Positions 35,301-47,832 of a DNA stretch of 64,000 nucleotides are shown piece by piece. How positions within the stretch are numbered: position 1 is the first letter of the stretch; each line of letters starts with the position of its first letter. The position numbers and the translations under genes were made by a program. Source of the stretch: Telopea speciosissima (lineage: Eukaryota; Streptophyta; Magnoliopsida; Proteales; Proteaceae); the NCBI RefSeq assembly GCF_018873765.1, contig NC_057923.1, positions 60,444,593 through 60,508,592 on the forward strand. The letters run 5' to 3'. The notes below the pieces were generated by a model. That model ran no database searches, had not been told where the DNA came from, and worked only from the letters and a program-made list of their open reading frames with translations.

Positions 35301-38006
35301 ACAAGGGTCAAATAGTAATTTTCACATCGATACTTAAGCATAACCCATATAATAACATAATAGTTTAGCTTGCAGTCAAACCTTTGGCCACCCCTATTCT
35401 CTTTATTCTTCTAAAATATTTCCAACATGGACATTCAGGCTTTCTAATTGACAGGTCACATTTATTATATGAAAAATATTTTACAACCTTCCACAGTTCA
35501 ACACCTCAAAGAATAAATATTAGCACTAGAAAAATTATGTGTGATAGATGGTCAGCATTTTCATTATCTTGGACACTGTTCAGCTGGCCATCTCACAATA
35601 TAATTTCCAGAATCTGTTTTCAAGTTTCCTTGTTATCTGGATTCTATGTAAAATGGAGCCAAGATAAATCAACCACAGTTTTATTTGATAAGGATGGGCA
35701 TGTATAGACCATCCCAGACCATGAAGTCATAACAATGAATGCCAATTGCATGTATCAAATCTGATGATGTTGGCGGGATATTTCTATTCAATTAGCCCCA
35801 TCGAGATCTATCATTCTTATAGATACCCATGAGCCCAACAAACTTCTTTAATCATCATGACCATATAAGTTTTTCAAATGAAAACATGAAGGAATAGAGC
35901 CCAAATCTATTCTCCACCTATCTGATGGGCTTTACAAAAAATGATACCCAAAAAATAGGCCAGTCCAATCCAACCCCCCTGGGAAAAAAAAAGAAGAGCA
36001 TTTTAAAAAAACTTGAAAATCACAATCAGCCAAATTACCCAAAAAGCTAAGAACTATTTGACTTAAATCTTAAGAACTTAAAACTACTAAACATATCCTT
36101 TCCCTATAGATGACTAAAACAACCATAAATCCAAGCACAGAAAATGACTGGACTTCATCAAGGACTAAGAAGTGAATAATCAATGGTGTACATCCATCCT
36201 TCCCAAAATTTCTATAATACTTTAAATATTTATTTCCAGGTCAGTTAAAACTTAAAATGTAGTTCTTTCTTTTCCCCTTTTCAATGTTAGTTAAAATTTA
36301 GTTGATTCTACTGAATTAAATAAAACAATCATAACAATAATGGAGCAGGTAGTAAAATGAGAATAATTTTCAGATTTCAACTCATACAAAAAAAAGAAGA
36401 ATTCTCACAGAATATGTACCCTCTAATGGTCTTCTCAAAGTTCCACCAATGACCGGTATTGAAGACGAGAACATCTGCATCTCTCCACCGTACAGAGCTC
36501 CAATCCATTTGATCCAACTTTAGGGTTGTCTTTACCTTTCCCGGAAGTCCTGCTGGTGGTCGGCTCTGCAGCACTAGAAATGGGGCTCTGTAATACTCCA
36601 CAGTGCAGTTGAAATCCCTGAACTTGAACACTAAGAACCCTTTATGCTTTGTTATTGGACTACCATTCACTTCATAGATTGAATTTTTATTAGGAACTGC
36701 AGATGAGAGCATACAGAGCATGGATTCCCATTGGTTTCTTCCAATTGAATCACCAACAAATACCAGCCGCCGGTTCCGAAGGTTCTCCAACATCTTCTTT
36801 GCATCAAATCTTCAATAAAAAAAAAAAATCCAAGATATTTCTTAATCAAAAGAAGAAAAAAAAGGTGAAATTAAACTGATCATATATAACCCTATGGGAT
36901 TAAACATAGCTAAAGAGATAAACAAAAGGGACGAAGAAAAGGGGGGAAACCAGCCGAATTACAACATCGCCTTCAAGAAATTAAAGAGAGAGAAATTCCC
37001 AAAAAGAAAAAAAAAAAAGAAAAGAAAGAAACTATCCAGGAGAAATTTTTTTCTAACCAAATAAAATAATACATAGGTACACAATTCAAGTTATAGAACA
37101 TAACGAGACGAAAACGAATTAGTTTTTAATTTCCCCAGATAAGGGGATTCGGGAACAACTTCTCAACCATGGCATGTTCTAGAAGAATTTGCTTTCATTG
37201 TTAAAAAGCTTCAGAACGAATCCGGAAGTTCACGGACAAAGCTAATGAAGTAATCAACACAAAAAGCACACTCAACAAGAGTCAAGACCAAGCCAGAAAA
37301 CCAGACAGAGAAATAGGAAAAAAACCACCTTGGGATGAACAGTTCGTTTTTATGGATTTGATGGGTGATGTGAAAGGTTCACGATAAGGAAGAAGCAAAC
37401 AGCAAATTCCTCTCAGGAAGAAACCGAAAAATCATAGAAATTTTGCAGTAAAATTTAAAAGAAATAATTATGTGGGAAAAAAGGAAAAATAGATGGAAAT
37501 ACTTATTAGAATGCAAGAATGTTGAAGAAAATTTTCGAAATGAAGAAAAGAAGGTTTAAGAACCTGGGCAAATTGCAATCTTTGGGTTGCCATCGCCACT
37601 TAGTGTAGAAAGAATCAGGCCTTCCGTTTTCAGAACATCGAAATCCTTCATCCAGAAACATGCAATCTTTGGACTGGTACAGTGGATACCCTTCATCCCA
37701 AACCCACTCTCCATTGAACAAATCACACTGTTCACCACCTGTTTCCAGGAATTCAGGCCTTTCAACTCTAGCTGAACCATCAAATCCCACCCACACAAGT
37801 TTCTGCAACTGTGCACGATGCCGAAACCCTCGATAGACAAACTTGTAATCGAAGTAGAAAAAGCAGCAAAGAAAGCAAAAGACTGTAAAAACAAAAAAGC
37901 CAAGAATGCCCAAATAGTGCTCTTGAGGTTTGAGACGCTTGATCTTCTTCAAGGCATCCCAGTACGACATGGTTTCTGGGTCTTGGGAAGAGGGGTTCTT
38001 CACCAT
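32362..38006 (-). CDS. Trichome birefringence-like (TBL) polysaccharide O-acetyltransferase
   Basis: TBL proteins are Golgi type II membrane enzymes that acetylate xylan, mannan or pectin. Four exons on the minus strand: 37564-38006, 36420-36809, 35122-35280 and 32362-32740, all in phase, giving 456 residues. A short basic N-terminus precedes the membrane anchor at residues 32-54 ([19 protein letters not shown]). The TBL domain starts at [18 protein letters not shown] (94-111). The catalytic GDS is at 167-169 in [17 protein letters not shown], and the DxxH is D416-H419 in [18 protein letters not shown]. The chain ends soon after, as usual. Substrate cannot be told from sequence. An eroded tandem copy lies at 26225-27660. 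Introns 2 and 3 hold repeats. Confidence 0.92.
33305..33480. repeat. AAGGCG/CGCCTT motif-array element in TBL intron 3
   Basis: About 170 bp built from degenerate AAGGCG, CGCCTAG and TTGACC units in both orientations, ending in GACGCCTTGACAAC. It resembles the short motif-array elements at 7422 and 12809. No target duplication was identified. Confidence 0.5.
33850..34510 (+). mobile_element. Possible LTR-derived fragment in TBL intron 3
   Basis: The stretch begins TGTGAGCTTATATTAG. It contains a good TATA box (TATAAATAGGAG) at about 33959 and a GAATCAATAGAAA word before a CT-rich end. This is the layout of an LTR promoter and terminator. I could not find the right boundary or a flanking duplication, so this is a weak call. 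Confidence 0.3.
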
Positions 38007-38596
38007 TTGGAGAGATAACAATTGTTTGAGGAAATGATTCCGGTTATATAAACTGAATAGAGCCAGAGAAAGGAGGATTGGGAAAAAAAAGAAAAGGTTT
38101 TGTGGTCTGCAAGCAATACAGCATTCATGGCGAAGGGAAATGGGATTTGATATGATTTTCTTTCTTCTTTCAGTTAACGCTGTAACTTAAAAAGAAAGAG
38201 ATGGGTGTAAAGGAAGCAAATATGCATTCATGGCAGAGATTCCTTTCTTTCTTTCTTTCTTTTCCCACTTCCTTCTTCTCTTTCTTGCTTTTATGCATAA
38301 CAGAGAGAGAGATAAGAATGCTGGCTGGTGAGTAGAATAATGATTTCTAGTTAATGGTAAATGGCCAGATGCAGAATGAGGAAGATAAAGAAGTAAAACT
38401 GTGAAAATGGATTAGAACCCAACTCAGACTAATGGATTAGAACCCAACTAAAACTCTAAAATCTGGAGAAAGAGAGAGAAAAACAGCCAAAAATAGACTC
38501 TGTGACACTCTGCAACCCTTCTTTAAAGAATGGAATCTTTTGGATTTCTGATACAGTGAACCGTTTGTTACCGTATGAAATTGAGCGAGTGACGAT

Positions 38597-38598
<2 letters not shown>

Positions 38599-38637
<39 letters not shown>
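38599..38637. repeat. GA microsatellite upstream of the TBL gene
   Basis: A run of about 19 GA units, with further GAGAGAG at 38715-38730. It is CT-rich on the coding strand and about 600 bp upstream of the TBL start; it may belong to promoter or leader. Confidence 0.85.
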
Positions 38638-38641
<4 letters not shown>

Positions 38642-39274
38642 GAATATGCCAAAATTGCCATATTGGAGGTGACCGTCCATGCCCCGTATCGTGTGAATCG
38701 TGTCCGAGTGCGTGGAGAGAGAGAGAGAGGGAGGTAACGGTAACTAAAGATTGAAAAGAACGAGAGTGTTGTGGGGCCATCGTCGTGGCCCACACAAGGG
38801 TTGGGCTCCAACTTCCAAGAGGTCGTCCATCATGGAAGACGAGAGTCTAAACGAAGTAACAGAATCTCTATATATTAGCCATTTGGCAATAGCTGATCCA
38901 CTAAAATTTATTTCTGAACCATCATCTTATAAGGGTTCTAATCGAACGGTTTTTTTTTTTTTTGGCAAACAATCGAACGGTTATGAAGTCATAGAAGTTA
39001 GGAGAAAGAGATCACTACCCTGTACTGTCTTCACCCTTCGACATCCTATGTAGTTTTGTTTTCTTGGATCCGGCACTCGGGCTAGTCTCCAAGGGGTGTC
39101 AATCGGTCGATTCAGGCCGGATTCGATTTGAGTTGAATCAATTTTGATGTGGGAATGGTGAATCCAAAACCAAACAAATAAGGAAAGTTCGGTTTTGATT
39201 GTATTGGTTTCTTGTGTTGTTTTATTATTGGGTTCAGTTTCGATTTCAGCCCAGTCTGAGCAAGTGACATAGGG

Positions 39275-39430
39275 TCATAGGGGAATCGTTATCCCCTCCA
39301 ATTTCCCCAATTCCTCACATAGAGCGGAAATGACCACCCTACTCCCTGCTTGAAAACACTACCCAAGGTGAGTCCACTCCCCCTATTAGAGGAATTGGAG
39401 GTACCTGCAAATTGGAGGTGATAATTATTC
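39275..39430. repeat. GC-rich hairpin repeat, class I
   Basis: The arms TATCCCCTCCAATTT and AAATTGGAGGTGATA pair; inner arms are CCAATTCCTC and GAGGAATTGG. The core GGAAATGACCACCCTACTCC is at 39325. Confidence 0.6.
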
Positions 39431-39504
39431 GTCATAGAGATACACACCAATGAAATGCAAAAAAGACAATACTATACATCTATGGGATTATTTCATGTGA
39501 GCAG

Positions 39505-39645
39505 GGGCATAGAGCAGGGAATGCCCAGGGTGCTGCTAGCCGTTGGGTTGTGCCACACACATCCATAGGCATGCGCCAAGATGCGTGTGGCACAGCTCAA
39601 CCGCTAGATGCTACCTGGTAGCACCCTGGGCGCACGCCTCCCTGG
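39505..39645. repeat. Hairpin repeat with long CACCCTGGGC arms
   Basis: GCCCAGGGTGCT plus GGTTGTGCCACAC on the left pair with GTGTGGCACAGCTCAACC plus AGCACCCTGGGC on the right, separated by ACATCCATAGGCATGCGCC. The arms are unlike those of classes I and II. Confidence 0.65.
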
Positions 39646-39786
39646 AGATGAGCTCAATTCGAGAAAGAAAGACACAGGTAAATTTTGTACAGAAAAAAAT
39701 ATAGACGAAAAAATGCTAGCATACCCTGCCTCCGCAGCTCACAAAATGTCTTCCCATTACAAAAAAATCCATATTGTGTACACCTT

Positions 39787-40785
39787 TTTTTTTTTTTTGG
39801 TAAAAGATAAATTATTTATTAGAACGCGTCCAGCGCTCGAATTCGAGAGTACAAGCCTCAGAAATCCAAGGAGATGAGATTGGCCAAGATGTCCTACACG
39901 TAATGGACACGACCCTCTGTGCCAAGGTGTCAGCAATGCTGTTAATCTCCCTGGGAATGTGCTGAAAGGAGCAGGACACATAGTAAGTGGCTAAGTGTTT
40001 GATATCCGAAATGAGATTAGCTACCGCAGCATTTGGAGGGAGATCCTTTGAATGGAGAAGCCCAATCAGCTCTTTGCAGTCTGATTCTACAATGATGTGC
40101 TCCACAATATCAGTCAGACCTTGGAGCAAGCCTTCCCTGATAGCAAGAGCCTCCCCCTGAAGCGCGGAGGTAATGGTCATAGGTTTAGACACAGCAACCA
40201 TAGGGGTCCCTTGGTAGTCTCTCAGAATGAAGCCAATGCCACCCCCTGTCCTTTTGAACGAAGCATCGGTATTAAGTTTGATGGAAGGACTAGTTGGTGG
40301 CGACCACAGCGGGTGCTAAGGGGGGTCGTGGCCAGACTGAACCACTAGTTGATGAACAGAGATGGTTGTGGCTGTGGCATTCTTAAATTCATAATAATCT
40401 CTGCATGCTTTAGTAGCAACTTCCCGAGGGGACCAAGACTTTCCAGAGAATATAAGATCATTACGAGCAGTCCAGATATTCCATAAGGTGAAGCAGGCCA
40501 GGCCCAAAGTCTGTTGACCACTCTGTTTATCTGCCTTTGAGAGGGAAGCCATGCCCTGGATGAAGAGGTGGATCGTAGCATCATCCGGTGGAGTGAAAGA
40601 GAGAGGTGATCCAAACCAGACTGCTCTAGCAAAGGGGCAGTCCAATAGAATATGATCAGCCGTCTCCATTGTGGCTCCACATCTGGTGCAAGCTGGGTCG
40701 ATTTGGGATTTTCCGACGAACCAAGTTCCCTGCTGAGGCAATACCGTTCGAGCAGACGCGCTAGATGAAACTTCTGATTTTTGGT
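39787..40785 (-). mobile_element. 5'-truncated LINE 3' end (zinc finger plus RNase H)
   Basis: Flanked by the exact 16-bp duplication ATATTGTGTACACCTT (39771-39786 and 40786-40801), with its poly(A) end at 39787. The minus strand encodes the end of the zf-RVT region (CTRCGATMETADHILLDCPF, then AVWFGSP). It also encodes an RNase-H-like domain with ALQGEALAIREGLLQ, HIIVESDCKELIGLL and REINSIADTLAQR. It is only about 1 kb, so truncation was severe. A stop and a shift separate the two domains. Confidence 0.9.
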
Positions 40786-41124
40786 ATATTGTGTACACCT
40801 TAGATACCATATAACTATCATGATGAGAGGGATAAAGGAGAGAAGCATATCAATAAAGCAAGGAGAAAGAAAGAATGGAAAAAAAAGATTTGGAACACAA
40901 ATTACAAATAAACCCCAAAACTTAAAGTTTATTAAGTCCACATACTCGCATAAGACAAACAAAATCAAAGCGCAATATCTTCCTTTAAAGCTTGTTGACT
41001 AATTGGAGGGGTAAATTTTGTCTTATGCTTCAGAAATCACAAAAACTGCATGTGATTACTCTAACCAAAAAAAAAAAAAACACTAATATTTCTACTTCTA
41101 GAGTTCTTTTAATACATATAAGGG

Positions 41125-41258
41125 CTGAAGTTCTCTGTGCCGCCCGCGCTCACCCACATATGCTGGGTATTCCTGCCATTTAGGGGGTAGGGTGAACATT
41201 TTGCATACCCCCATGTATTTGGGCACAGTCTGTTTCCCTGGCACATAAAACAATTGAC
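41125..41258. repeat. GC-rich hairpin repeat, class II, diverged
   Basis: Starts GTTCTCTGTGCCG and ends CCCTGGCACATAAAACAA. The core is GGGGGTAGGGTGAACATTTT at 41183. Inner pairing is partly lost. Confidence 0.5.
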
Positions 41259-41827
41259 CTAAAAAAGAAGAGGCTGAGACATGAGCAAGCGGCTTAGAGG
41301 TCCGGTGAAACAGTATCTACATTGGAGGGCAGCGATGTCATATCATTGACAATGAGAGATAATCCCAAAGATCCTAGTGTACCCTTCATCTACGGTGAAG
41401 ATAGAATCTCTTAATTAACATTCCTTTGATTGGAGTGATTGGATTGAGAAAGGTATTTTGGATCTTTGTAAATAGGAGGCAAGAGTTAATGGTCCATTCA
41501 CTATTCTCCCTTCACCTCATGTGATGGAAAATTTTCTCTTAAATCGAATATTAGTATTAAAGAGACAATTAAGTTGCAGTCTGTATTAGGCTATAATAAA
41601 AGGGAGGTCCGAAGGATTTACCGAGTCCAGTCTATTCCGAAGGTGCAAGATGGATTCCTGATTGAAAGAAGTCCACAAGTTCATTCAAACAAAAGAAGTT
41701 ACATTCCGAAGTGAATTTCCTCCAAATTATACTTTTTGTCATTTGTAGCAATTTTGTTAATATATACCCTAATATGCCAATGTTGAGAAGCTTGAAAGGA
41801 AGGTTCCTTCTTCATTCCTTTATTTTG

Positions 41828-41882
41828 AGGGAGTGAGGGAGGGAGGGAGGGAGGGAGGGAGGGAGGGGGGGGGGGGTGGGGA
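41828..41882. repeat. GGGA microsatellite with a G run
   Basis: About eight GAGG/GAGGG units followed by about ten consecutive G. Four or more G-tracts make it a plausible quadruplex-forming site. Confidence 0.85.
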
Positions 41883-42296
41883 AGGGGTGAGCAAGCCAAG
41901 ATTTCTACCCCTCTCCTCCAAACTATGGTAATTTTAACCTAATGGAATTTTCTCACATGGAGAAAATGGAGATTTGAAAATTAACTAATAAATATAAGTT
42001 GGTAGTTTTGAGATAATTTTTATTCAATAATGAAAAATATAATGCACGTATGAGTTTTGGCCTAGCGATTTGGCATTGCCTGGTTTAAGGCATGCTCGAG
42101 GTTTGGTCACTTAATCAAATCTTCATAAGTGCACCGATGCTTGCCATGCACCATTATCTAGCTACCCCTACCCCTTGGGCTCACTAGGCATCCAGTCCCT
42201 CTCCGGACCACCATAGTGGTGGGCCCACTTGGCATCAACAAAAAAAATTATAAAATTATAGTTGTAAACGTCCTAAAATAAAAGATATGACTCAAA

Positions 42297-43040
42297 AGTT
42301 GACACTTGACTATTCCAAAAGTAGTGATCCTTCCCATCCAATATTTTGTTTGACAAAATAAATCCTATAACTTGATTCTCCCCTAGTATTAATGCTTTCA
42401 ATCTTGTTGTTCTGACCTTAAATATATATCTTATTCACATTAGAAACTTAGTTGTCCAAGACTGCAATCGATTAAATGAAAATAACAAAAAAAGGTACCA
42501 ATCATATTAAGAGCAGAGAGACTATAAAAAAAGAGAAAAAGGATGGATGGAAGCCAAAATAGAGCATCAGCAGCACTATCTCACCATACAAAGATAAAGG
42601 TTAGTTTGTTTACCCAAAAAATGAACAGAAAAAAATATAAAGGTTAGTTTTAAATCATCTTATATATGGTTCTTTTGGGCCCATTGTTCAGATAATATGA
42701 TGCTTTGTAGGGGAAGTTTCGTTAATGAAGTTGAAAATTGAAATATATTTAGTTTGGGATAAAGTTTTCCTCCACTCGTACAGGACGATTCACCTACTAT
42801 CTTAAGGTTCATAAACCTCTCCAAGAGATTTTATATGTTTCAAAATCCCCTTCCAATACCCATTTCTGCCCTCTCCCGCCCTTGGGTGAATGGGACGGAT
42901 GGAGGGAAACTTGATCCTTCAAATTTGTTTTGGGAACAAATTGGGAATGATGGATTCTTCTCATCTTCATTCCATTACTTTTTAAAAATTCATGGAAATG
43001 TCAAACTTCTTTTCTTGGTTTTGATGGGTTTTGTGATGTG
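42297..43040. repeat. Right copy of duplicated non-coding block
   Basis: Partner of 30640-31240. Differences are small insertions and substitutions, so the duplication is not very recent. Confidence 0.75.
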
Positions 43041-43602
43041 ACTATAATCATCCTAAACAGAAATAAATGTAATCAAATTTTTTTTTTTAATTTAGGATTT
43101 TTCTATTGATACCTTTTAAGGTGTCAAATAAATTGTAGTCAGAATTTTTACCATTTTAATACAACACACATTTTTTTTCTTCCAATAAAGGCAACTATTT
43201 TCATTTCACATGTATATTTTAAAAAAATGTCCATAACAATGATAACTCTTGATAAGAGATATTTTCTTATTGATAACCCTTAATGTGTCAAATAATTTTT
43301 TATTTTACATTTTTATCCTTTAGTATAATTCCTTTTCTTTTACAATGAGATAAATACTATCATTTTGTATATATAATTGAAAAATGTGTAAAACAGTGAC
43401 AATTTTTAATTATCACATATTGATAAGTCACTTTCAAAGTATTTTTAAAATTCTTTTATATCCAACTTAATTTTTTTTAGGAATAAGACGAATACAAGGG
43501 GCAAATGTGTGAAGTTCTAAATGCATCTATAGATGTGTCATTTAAACAGTTCCTTTAATAATGAAATAATGATATATCACTTTCAAATTATTTTTTAGGG
43601 AA

Positions 43603-43770
43603 GCTGTTTTCTGTATGGGAGTGTGGCCTACACTACACTAGCACTCTCACGTGTCTATCTCTCTCCTCTTTAAAACAAGGGGGCAGATGTGTCTTTTCAC
43701 ATGAAGAGGAGAGAGATAGACTCATGGGAGTACTGGCGTAGGCCACACTCCCAGACAAATAACTTTTTTC
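43603..43770. repeat. Hairpin repeat with GAGAGATAGA arms
   Basis: The arms GGAGTGTGGCCTACAC and GTGTCTATCTCTCTCCTCT pair with AGAGGAGAGAGATAGACTC and GCGTAGGCCACACTCC. The loop AAGGGGGCAGATGTGTCTTT is a variant of the shared core. Confidence 0.65.
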
Positions 43771-44000
43771 CTATTTTTTAAAATCCTTTTATACCATTAA
43801 TTTAAAAAATGGTTTTAAGTTCCCATCTAGTTTTTTGTTCCCTAAATTAAGGTAGAGATGAGAGATGTTTGGAAGGACCTTTGAATTTTGAGCTAAATTG
43901 TGCTTAATTTAGATACTAAATCAGTATTTATTGAAATAGTGCACTAAGAAACGAATGAATTTACCTACTTACACCTACCATTAGTTACCATTAAATTATT

Positions 44001-44915
44001 GGTTTTTGTCAAATGCCTCCCTGAAAATGCCCCCCTTTACAATTTTTCTAATTGTAAACTCCCTCTTATTTTCAACAAATTATAGTATTTTGGTCCAGTC
44101 CGTTACTTTGAGATGTTAGACGTTAATTTTAGGGAGTATAATGACCAAAATGCCATTGTGATAAAAGCCAACAAAAATTAAAAAATAAAGTGATCAAATT
44201 CCTCTCATCTTCACCAAATGGTTTAGGACTTGAAACTAAAAATCAAACCCTAAACCATTTGAGGAAGATGAACCTAAAAATCAAACCCAATAATCACCCA
44301 TCAATCCAATCGTAATTTCTTCTGCAAATCGAAAAAACTCGAAGGGAGAGAAATTTATTGAATGCCATGGGGTTTGAATCCAACATTTTTTGAAGGGAGA
44401 GAAATTTATTGAATGTTTCAAGTATCATGGTTCGATTGAGTGGATCAATCAACACCGACGCCTCTTTACTGCTTTCTCTCTTCCATCCTCCAATTTCCCC
44501 TGTTTGTCATTAAAAAGTATCATAAGAATATGCTCATATCCAACTCTCAAATCTCAAAATTTTCAAAAATCAAAACTCTAATTCTTAACATAATTTTTAA
44601 ACCAAACCATTACAGAACTCAGAATTCAGCATTAAACATTCGATCAAAGCAAATACCTTATAAACAGGGCCGAATTTACCCTCCCCGAGCTTTAGATGGG
44701 AGTGAAAATCTCTGGTTGCTGCAATTAGGGTTTCTATAGAGAATTGCTCCTGTTCCTGTGCTGCGATATTCTTCTCTAAGTCCTTTCCTTCCGGTGACTC
44801 TGATATGATATGAGATCATTCCCCATAACCAGAACAGAACCAGAACCATTAGGGAGGGAATTTGAGAGATCTCTGTTTCACACAATAGTAAAACAAAATG
44901 AAAAAGTGTATTCAC

Positions 44916-44953
<38 letters not shown>

Positions 44954-45584
44954 AAAAAATGGGGTTTTGTGTTGTTTACCTTTTCCAGAGTGGGATTTGA
45001 AATGCCAAATGAGATTCTGCCAGAAACCGGCTGGTTTCATAATCGTTGTCGGTTGAGTCTTGTGTTAAATTCGATGGATTAGTGAGGAAAATTGAAGAGC
45101 CACATACATGTATGAGTAGATAAGATCGTTCCTGGGTTCTTCTTAGGTTCCCTGATAACTCAAGGGGATGATGAGGGTTCTCTCTCTCTCCTTATGTCTC
45201 TGTGTGTTTCGTATACCTCCTTCTCTCTTCGATTTTTCGATTTGTAGAAGAAATTACGATTGGATTGATGGGTGATTATAGGATTTGATTTTAGGGTTTA
45301 TCTTCCCCAAATGGTTTAGGGTTTGATTTTCAGTTTCAAGCCCTAAACCATTTGGGAAAAATGAGGGCAATTTGATCACTTTATTTTTTAATTTTTGTTG
45401 GTTTTTGTCACAAAAGCATTTTGGTCATTACACTCCCTAAAATTAACGTTCAACGTCCCAAATTAACGGACTGGACCAAAATGCTACAATTTATTGAAAA
45501 TAAAGAGAAATTTATAATTAAAAAAATTATAAAGGAGCATTTAGACAAATGAACATTTTCAGGGGGTATTTGACAAAAACCCTT
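44001..45584. mobile_element. MULE related to 28800-30608
   Basis: Ends GGTTTTTGTCAAATGCC and the complement of GGTATTTGACAAAAACCC. Terminal repeats run for about 250 bp (GGACTGGACCAAAATGCTA mirrored by the left arm). The flanks TTAAATTATT and TTAAATCAAT agree at 8 of 10 bases, a decayed duplication. The interior carries different cargo from its relative; none was recognised. A run of about 34 A stands at 44918-44951. Confidence 0.75.
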
Positions 45585-45589
45585 AAATC

Positions 45590-47580
45590 AATTACACAAC
45601 AATCCTAAATAATTCCATAGCTAATAATTTACATTATTTCAAGTCAATTATAAGCTAGAATCCTTAAGTCCCTTGTTCAGCTAGTCATGTAACGAATAAA
45701 GATGAGAAAATATATTATAATTAAACCCTCTACAGTAAAGTACTGCACTAATTGCCTTCACACACACAATTTTAATTTGAATAAAATATATTTAAAATAT
45801 TCCAACATGCCTTTACCCCAGAAGTAAATCACAATCATACACAAGAAAGGAAAAGGTTTGCTTCAAGGAAATCAATCAAATAGAACACCCCTGAAACCAT
45901 GCACTACCAAAAAGTCCATACAAGGCGAAATCTCTGAGTGACAAAATATACAATGGTCTAGGAATCAGAGTTGATATGACAACCTGTATAATCCAATTCA
46001 ACACACATACAGAGGCCATTTAGAAGCACCCTCATTTTTGCCTCTGAGTTTGTGCAAACTCCGTAATAATTAACAAATTTTTCACTAAATGGGTTGTCAC
46101 ATGAATGGGTTATTAAAACGGGTCACAAAAAAATAATAATAAAGAGGAAAAGAACCGTCTCTGTGTCTAGACACAGAAGCGCATGAATGTACCCCGCTGC
46201 CCTTATGAAAATGTGAAAATTTCACTCAAAACAATGTTTGCGTGTATTTTCATTGGCTAGTGTGCACATACAGGCTCTATCGAATCTGTATACTCTCCAA
46301 CTACTTAGATTTCCAACTCCTTTCCAATTACTCATCCATCGACTAAAAGGACTTGGACATGCATCCCAACACCTGCGAACATAGATGCATCTACAAGTCC
46401 TCCCCGTCTCAAAGAGCGATATCTTTCTCAAAATAAAAATAATCAAAACAAGATAATGTTACAACCAATGTCCATGGGGACAAGAATTGAGATACGAACA
46501 GTGGGGCTGCCCCACACGCACTATCTCAATCAATGTGGCGTTGGTTGCCGATATTATTCTCAATATAAAATATTAAAGCTTTGACATCGTCAATCAAAAA
46601 AGAATGATCTCTGTCAATTTTTTTTAATGAAACTCCATTAAAATGCAATCTAAAACAAAATAAAAAGAAATCAACGCTCACCTTCAGAAATCTCTGTTTA
46701 AACAGATTCACCCTTCTAATTATTTTGCATAATTTTTTTTTTTTTGGATATGTATTTTATTCTATGGAGGGGGAAAATAAATATTATAACTTAAGGAGTT
46801 ATTTGTGAATCCTAAGGGAAAGTGAATTATTCTTTTTTTTTTTTTTTTTTTGGCTTGCAAACCCAATTTGCAGGATAGGATGGGCTTTTACACAACACAC
46901 TCTACCAACTGTGCTAGGCAGTTGTTCTTGTATAACTTTATCAAAATTTCAGTTCTATCCAATCTGTCATGTAGTAGATAAGATTGTTAATTTCAAACCA
47001 AAACCAAAGACCGAAATCGAACCAAAAAAGAGTCAGTATGGTTTTGGTCTCAAGAGAATTAATCTTATTGGGTCAGGGTTGGATTTTTCAGATCCTGAGT
47101 CTGGGCCTGGATTCAGCTAAGGGGAATCAAGGTTAGACTACGGTTTTAAAAAGCCCGGTCCAACCCAATCTTGTTGCAACCCTACTTATTTCTATAAATA
47201 TCACTACTCTATGGTGCAGTAGATTATTAACTGTATTATCTTCTACCAATAACAAAAAAAAAAAGATTATTAAGTGTATTATTATTTCATTATTTTAGTT
47301 TTCTGATTAATTACAAATAAGCATGTCTTTCATCTGGTATTTCCTTGACGGTCAGCGGAAAGCTATCAAAATTTATAAGGAGAAGACGTTGATGAGAAGA
47401 GTTTGTCTATTGTTGAAAAGTCCTCGTAGACCTTTGGAACTCTTCTCTCTAATATTAATTAGTTAGGTGTGCCATCAAATTACATTCAATTAATTAATAA
47501 CAGATAAGTCCCCCAAGCCAGTGTGCTTCATCAATCCTGTCTCCATCGTTTAACAGCTAACGACTAGTACTTATTGCTCG
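45590..47580. other. Gene-free interval
   Basis: AT-rich, with a T-run at 46830-46850. Degenerate AACCAAAACC words at 46995-47030 suggest a fragment of a motif-array element. A half hairpin (GTGTCTAGACACAG) is at 46161. Confidence 0.45.
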
Positions 47581-47589
47581 AGGGGGGGG

Positions 47590-47775
47590 GGTGAATGTTA
47601 TCCTCTATTGTCCGCTGCTCGAACAACACCTGTTATCCTCTCACATGAGGGCAAAATGACGATTTAACCTCCTTACCCGAACACACTGTCCAAGGAAAGT
47701 TAAGTCGTCATTTCGCGCCTCATGTGGGGGGACAGCACTGTGCTGTTCGGGCAGTGAACAACAGACGGTAAAAAT
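47590..47775. repeat. Hairpin repeat, class I-like
   Basis: The arms GTCCGCTGCTCGAACA and GTGCTGTTCGGGCAGTGAAC pair. Inner words CATGAGGGCAAAATGACGA and TCGTCATTTCGCGCCTCATG also pair. The core is a weak version of the shared one. Confidence 0.55.
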
Positions 47776-47832
47776 TCTTGATGTCTTGTATTCCTTCACT
47801 TGCATAAGTAGGCTGATTCTGTACCAAGGCCC

